The notes under the pieces were generated by a model that was not told the origin of the DNA, searched no databases, and saw only the letters and a list, made by a program, of their open reading frames with translations. Source: an uncultured Sphaerochaeta sp. (lineage in GTDB: Bacteria > Spirochaetota > Spirochaetia > Sphaerochaetales > Sphaerochaetaceae). Taken from it: DNA of 64,000 bases. Each line of letters starts with the position of its first letter. Position 1 is the stretch's first letter. Location of the stretch: assembly GCF_963676285.1 (NCBI RefSeq), contig NZ_OY781063.1:1116001-1180000 (forward strand), in the 5' to 3' direction. The position numbers and the translations under genes are program-made. This document shows positions 60,228 through 64,000 of this stretch, piece by piece.

Positions 60228-62303
60228 TTACAACCAAAGCCAACCAAGAGCTTCGATTCCAGAACAAATAATGTCATTGTCTGGTTCTTCTGGATGCTTG
60301 ATGTTGTGTATCAGTCGTTTAATCTCATGATAAGGGAACATACAGCTTTTCACGCCGGTTTCACTTACAGGATTCACATCAAAAAACATCTCCTTTGCGA
60401 TGGCAAAGTCCCTTTCATTGAACAAGAGGATTTCATCAAGAAGTGCATCCTTCTTCACTGGATCTTGCTCCTCTTCATATGCAAGAGAAGCTAGGACCAT
60501 GTCATAGATTACTGCATTTCTTCTCTCAGCATTGTTCAACTTGCTGAAGTGGGGAGCCCAACATTGTAGCCGTGGGTTCTCATTGCAGGCAGTTTGAAGC
60601 TCCTCGAGTATCGCAAGAATCTTAGGATGCCTCTCCTTGGCTTCCATGATTGCAGGGATATCACTCTTCTGTATCTTGTTTTTCTGAAATGGGAATGCAG
60701 TGGTGTAGAACGGCATCTGACTCTCATGGATGGTAAGCATATTTTTCATCACATACAGCACCTTCTCTCCGAGATGGCCAAAATGCAACTGACAAGCACG
60801 TTTGAAGAATGTTTCGGGTTCCATTTTTGAGCCCCACCCATAATTACCATGGGCGAATTCATGGAGGAACAGACCGTACCATTCAAACATAAATCCATTG
60901 ATTCCGTGCACCCCCATTTCAATACTTCCAAGATGCTGGGCAATATCAGTCTCAATGACCTGTTCATTTGCCTCATCTTCATAGCGAATCAGATTAGAGG
61001 CAAAAGTCCGGTAGAGTCTTCCCATGGTAGAGGTAATTGAATTTGCTTCAGTGTCCCTTCCCCAGATATGGTCTTTCCCAAAGGCATCGACCCATTTTGG
61101 GAATTCCGTCTCGGGAACATAAAGCCCCGGTGCCCAGAAGAGATTGATACCTTTCGGCATGGTGCGAACACACTCTTCAAGAAATGAAGGGTCCTTTTCA
61201 AGCGGCGGTTGTCGAAATGCCCTGATGCCCAATATCGCATCCGAGTTCACTGACTTAACCGTCTCCCAGATTCTATTCAGTAACCAAATATTTGCTTTAT
61301 GCTTTGCTTCACCTGGGCTTGCGCCAGATGATCTCCAATTACTTTTACAGGATTCACATTCACAAAACCAGAACCCTTCTTCACTCTCTTCCAACGAGAA
61401 TCCATCAAATCCCAGTTGGGCAATATGCCGCATTGAAGAGAGGATATACTCTACATTCTGTTCATTGCTCAGACAGAGTGAGTCAAAATCATTGAGAAAC
61501 TGGCTGGATTTTGGTGGGATCATCCTAGCTTCAGGATGCTTGATGGAATACCCTCCATTATAGGAATTCAGTCCAACATAAGCGAAGAAGGAGAATTCCA
61601 TCATATGCCCATACTCAATGAGTCTATCAAGATAGGGGTTAACGATATTGGGATGCGTATACTTGATCGGCAACCACGTATTATTCTCAGCGTTCCAGAT
61701 CTTGAGGGGAACATCCTTGAGAACTGTCTCTGGGTATTGTGCAAATTCAAAGGGCCAGTATCCGTACATGACCATATTGAATTGGTTGATCTTGTTATCC
61801 ATACTGATGTTCAGGAACTCAATCCACTTATCATAGTTCCAAAGTTGTGAATCAAAGCCTATTCTTCCATACCCGGCATACCAAGAGAATGTAGGAGCTA
61901 CCGCCCTGACCGCTACTGATGGCCAATCTACGATCTCACAGCAAGGCAGTACATACCCGTTAGGTTTTTCCTGCAGAAGCATCTTTATAGTGGTGAGCCC
62001 ATTTATATACCCAGCGCTATGCTCATAACGCAATGTGACGTGATCTTCTGTAACCGCCAGAGCATATCCTTGAGCTCTGAACAACTCTTCGTTTTCGACT
62101 TCAATCGACTCCAAGGACGCGACCAAATCAATTTGCAGGGAATGCGCTGTGGTATCACCAAGAATACCTGGATAATTCCAAAAACGTTTATTTGCAATCT
62201 CCAGTAACCGTACATCATCAGTACTAATATGCATTGTTGTAAAAAGTGTTGTGAAACCCTCGTTATCAATCAGACGTTTGGGTTCCGGTAATACAGTAAT
62301 CAT
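60228..62303 (-). CDS. GH20-related glycosidase (beta-hexosaminidase-like)
   Basis: 691 residues without a signal peptide. The N-terminal ~120 residues have the Glyco_hydro_20b beta-hexosaminidase fold (VLPEPKRLI, YALAVTEDHVTLRYEHSAGY, INGLTTIKMLL). A TIM-barrel region follows (WPSVAVRAVAPTFSWYAGYG; DGFSLEESEEGFWFCECESC with candidate acidic residues and four Cys). It may be an N-acetylhexosaminidase or a related GH84/GH123-like enzyme acting on a sugar imported by the adjacent CUT2 system. It lies between the binding-protein and ATPase genes. Confidence 0.7.
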   Translation of the reverse strand: MITVLPEPKRLIDNEGFTTLFTTMHISTDDVRLLEIANKRFWNYPGILGDTTAHSLQIDLVASLESIEVENEELFRAQGYALAVTEDHVTLRYEHSAGYINGLTTIKMLLQEKPNGYVLPCCEIVDWPSVAVRAVAPTFSWYAGYGRIGFDSQLWNYDKWIEFLNISMDNKINQFNMVMYGYWPFEFAQYPETVLKDVPLKIWNAENNTWLPIKYTHPNIVNPYLDRLIEYGHMMEFSFFAYVGLNSYNGGYSIKHPEARMIPPKSSQFLNDFDSLCLSNEQNVEYILSSMRHIAQLGFDGFSLEESEEGFWFCECESCKSNWRSSGASPGEAKHKANIWLLNRIWETVKSVNSDAILGIRAFRQPPLEKDPSFLEECVRTMPKGINLFWAPGLYVPETEFPKWVDAFGKDHIWGRDTEANSITSTMGRLYRTFASNLIRYEDEANEQVIETDIAQHLGSIEMGVHGINGFMFEWYGLFLHEFAHGNYGWGSKMEPETFFKRACQLHFGHLGEKVLYVMKNMLTIHESQMPFYTTAFPFQKNKIQKSDIPAIMEAKERHPKILAILEELQTACNENPRLQCWAPHFSKLNNAERRNAVIYDMVLASLAYEEEQDPVKKDALLDEILLFNERDFAIAKEMFFDVNPVSETGVKSCMFPYHEIKRLIHNIKHPEEPDNDIICSGIEALGWLWL

Positions 62304-62381
62304 GTTGTACCTTTCTTAACGTGTTTTGGTTCTTATATAATTGGGCAGAAGAAACCCTCTGCCCAATGTTCCTAAACGATT

Positions 62382-63383
62382 CTAGAGCCAGGACCAGTTC
62401 TGCCAATCGTAGTCAGCAACATTCGCCGGGGTGATAGCTTCCGGTTTTGGAAGGTCCCAAACTTTCTCAAGGGTCTTCTTCTCAACCAATGCCTGGTACA
62501 TTGCCTCAGTTGCTTGGTACCCAAGGTCTACTGGGTTCTGGAGAACTTCACCAATCCAACTCTCATTTCCATCGGTAATATAGCTGAGAACATCCTTGTC
62601 CCCTGCAATTCCTATGAATTTGATTTCTCGTCGGTTGGCAGCCTTCGCAGCATTATAGGCCCCCACTACCTCAGCATCGTTATGTCCACTGACCACATCA
62701 ATGACAGGTTCTCTCTGCAAGACATTTTCCATGAGGCTCTGGGCTGAGTCTCTTGAACCTGCACCAACATCACCTTCTTCAATGATTCTGGCCTTCGGGA
62801 ATGAAGCCAATACTACATCCCTAAAACCTTCATACCTGTCAAGCGAAACTTGGCCAGAGGTAGGTCTGCTGATAAAGAGACACACAGGATTCTGTTTGTT
62901 CAGGGTCTTGAGATACTCAACAGCAACTTTACCTGCTGTTTCTCCGAGCATCCTCATGTCGTGACCAACAAAGGTCTCCCACACAATATCACTCTCTTTC
63001 TGAGGATTCTGAGCATAGTCACCAATAACAAAGGGAATTCCTTTCGCCACATACTGCTTCATGGTCGGAATTGCTGAGGAAGCATCAGCAGGGAACAAAA
63101 TGATACCTTTTGCGCCACCGGTGACTAGTGCCTCAATATTGTTCAGCATGGTGGATACATCAGAACGAGAATCCTCAAACTGGAAAGTAAAGTTTGCTTC
63201 TGGGTTATCTTTTGCCCACTGCTCACAACCATCAATTACCCCGAGGTACCATGTATAAGCAGACAATTCCATGATGCTTACACCGATTTTTGTTTGATCA
63301 TCAGCCCCTTCTGGTGCACCTTGGGCGAAAACCATTGTGCTCGCCAAAACAAGAACCAGTAATGTAACTACTCCTTTTTTCAT
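62382..63383 (-). CDS. Sugar-binding protein (RbsB type)
   Basis: 333 residues. Start at ATG 63383 after AAAGGAGAGCA gives a classic signal peptide (MKKGVVTLLVLVLASTMVFA, cleavage before QGAPEG). The mature part is a type I periplasmic-binding protein: TKIGVSIMELSAYTWYLGVI, DASSAIPTMKQYVAKGIPFV and DVVSGHNDAEVVGAYNAAKA. First gene of the CUT2 operon (binding protein, glycosidase, ATPase, permease). Confidence 0.92.
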   Translation of the reverse strand: MKKGVVTLLVLVLASTMVFAQGAPEGADDQTKIGVSIMELSAYTWYLGVIDGCEQWAKDNPEANFTFQFEDSRSDVSTMLNNIEALVTGGAKGIILFPADASSAIPTMKQYVAKGIPFVIGDYAQNPQKESDIVWETFVGHDMRMLGETAGKVAVEYLKTLNKQNPVCLFISRPTSGQVSLDRYEGFRDVVLASFPKARIIEEGDVGAGSRDSAQSLMENVLQREPVIDVVSGHNDAEVVGAYNAAKAANRREIKFIGIAGDKDVLSYITDGNESWIGEVLQNPVDLGYQATEAMYQALVEKKTLEKVWDLPKPEAITPANVADYDWQNWSWL

Positions 63384-63422
63384 ATTGCTCTCCTTTTTTT
63401 CCTGTTTCCAGGATATTGATTC

Positions 63423-63441
63423 TATATGTCTACAACATATA
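63423..63441. promoter_or_regulatory. Inverted repeat before the RbsB-type gene
   Basis: TATATGT-CTACA-ACATATA, 7-bp arms, ~40 bases upstream of the sugar-binding protein ATG. A candidate operator, though the sequence is AT-rich. Confidence 0.4.
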
Positions 63442-63451
63442 ATTTTCACAT

Positions 63452-64000
63452 TCAGACTATGGTCTCTCGTAACCAATCAAGCACACAGGAAACCATATGA
63501 CCTCCGAGCTCTGTGCTTGCTTCAACAGCATTTTGCGCAAACCACTCGGTATTCCTCTCGCACAAGGAGAGGTCTACGTTCTCAGGGTATGTGCCCATCA
63601 TCAAGGAGGTTTCCCATTTGCCGGCATGATCAAAACCCCCGCAGGCATGCTGCGCTTCTTTACCGATCAACGGCACTACTTTTATATAGGAGAAGGGGTC
63701 ATCGCCGGACCCAAGATTCTCATAGTAATCCTTGAAGCTGTTACTCCCCCACCAACCTCTTCCTCTTGTCTCTTCCATATACTCCATGATTACTTTCTTT
63801 GCAGCCTTATGGCAGGAGATAGTCATCGGCATCAGGACATCTTCTTCTGTCTGGTGGTGGACCATGAGGTAGATATTCTTGTTCCCACCATAGATGAGTG
63901 ATTTCAATACAGCATAAAGGTATTGGGTGTGGGCATCTTCATCAACATGGATTGTCCCGGTTTCAGGACCCCCAACAGCATATGAGGCAACCCCGTACCA
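63452..64000 (-). CDS. Creatininase-family protein (5' end beyond window)
   Basis: The last 182 codons of a gene entering from the right edge; the frame is open to base 64000. GGPETGTIHVDEDAHTQYLY, YLMVHHQTEEDV, and GGFDHAGKWETSLMM…PENVDLS fit the creatininase/creatinine amidohydrolase fold, whose members hydrolyse cyclic or linear amides using metal ions (also mycofactocin and FAPy deformylase relatives). It lies 68 bases upstream of the RbsB-type gene in the same orientation, so may belong to the same operon. Confidence 0.78.
   Translation of the reverse strand, partial: WYGVASYAVGGPETGTIHVDEDAHTQYLYAVLKSLIYGGNKNIYLMVHHQTEEDVLMPMTISCHKAAKKVIMEYMEETRGRGWWGSNSFKDYYENLGSGDDPFSYIKVVPLIGKEAQHACGGFDHAGKWETSLMMGTYPENVDLSLCERNTEWFAQNAVEASTELGGHMVSCVLDWLRETIV

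Noticed and set aside
1..64000. tRNA, rRNA or riboswitch (including an FMN element before ribF)
   Set aside because: No tRNA-like cloverleaf, rRNA segment or conserved riboswitch core was recognised by eye; a covariance-model search was not possible.

Overview
The window looks like a piece of a spirochaete chromosome, most likely a Sphaerochaeta-like or Treponema-like bacterium. Support is indirect: secreted solute-binding proteins whose mature N-termini resemble those of that group (AQGAPEG, AAGQKDS), many sugar ABC systems each paired with a glycosidase, mid-40s GC judged by eye, and a surface-glycan locus with unusual fusions. No rRNA, tRNA or core phylogenetic marker was seen, so the genus is inference.

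Layout. 1-12535: two near-identical, GC-rich cutC/M81-peptidase modules in direct orientation (offset 10,897 bp, first copy cut by the window edge) enclose an AAA15 ATPase with a truncated RloB remnant and a LacI-regulated sugar operon (LacI, two LplB/YtcP-type permeases, solute-binding protein, putative glycosidase). This operon runs into cutC-M81 copy 2 through an 11-bp gene overlap. 12805-29235 (all minus): eleven genes for a surface glycan, comprising four glycosyltransferases, a TupA-like ATP-grasp protein, a flippase, an O-antigen-polymerase-like protein, a CDP-glycerol-transferase-like protein, a nucleotidyltransferase/CobD-like fusion, a YidC/sulfatase fusion and a GH112 sugar phosphorylase. 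29360-31443: a short RibF and an amino-acid permease. 31570-33156: a hipB-hipS-hipT toxin-antitoxin operon with three evenly spaced operators.

33213-40988: accessory genes. These are a pRiA4b-ORF3-like protein, two unknowns, a 70-aa/DUF4417/CPCC cassette, a phytoene-desaturase-like oxidoreductase, and a DUF4143 ATPase preceded by four 33-bp direct repeats. 41159-49170: a second sugar operon (solute-binding protein, two permeases, GH43, GH2) with a divergent ArsR-type regulator. 49193-56407: an island-like stretch with a cupin gene, a truncated RecG-like helicase-related gene beside an AAAG microsatellite, a second AAA ATPase, a GC-rich transposon-like unit (zinc-finger protein, DDE integrase, ExeA/TniB ATPase, small protein) and a TOPRIM-like gene. 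The transposon-like unit appears to separate the ATPase from the TOPRIM-like gene. Two similar alcohol-dehydrogenase C-terminal scraps flank the section. 56408-64000 (all minus): an MFS transporter, an Rbs-type sugar ABC system with a GH20-like glycosidase, and a creatininase-family gene running off the end.

The strongest candidates for something under-described are the glycan locus (a putative phospho-alcohol-decorated polymer built by a CobD-like/nucleotidyltransferase fusion and a YidC-sulfatase fusion), the 33-bp repeat array abutting the DUF4143 ATPase, and the two ATPase/TOPRIM-type pairs, each of which appears damaged in a different way.
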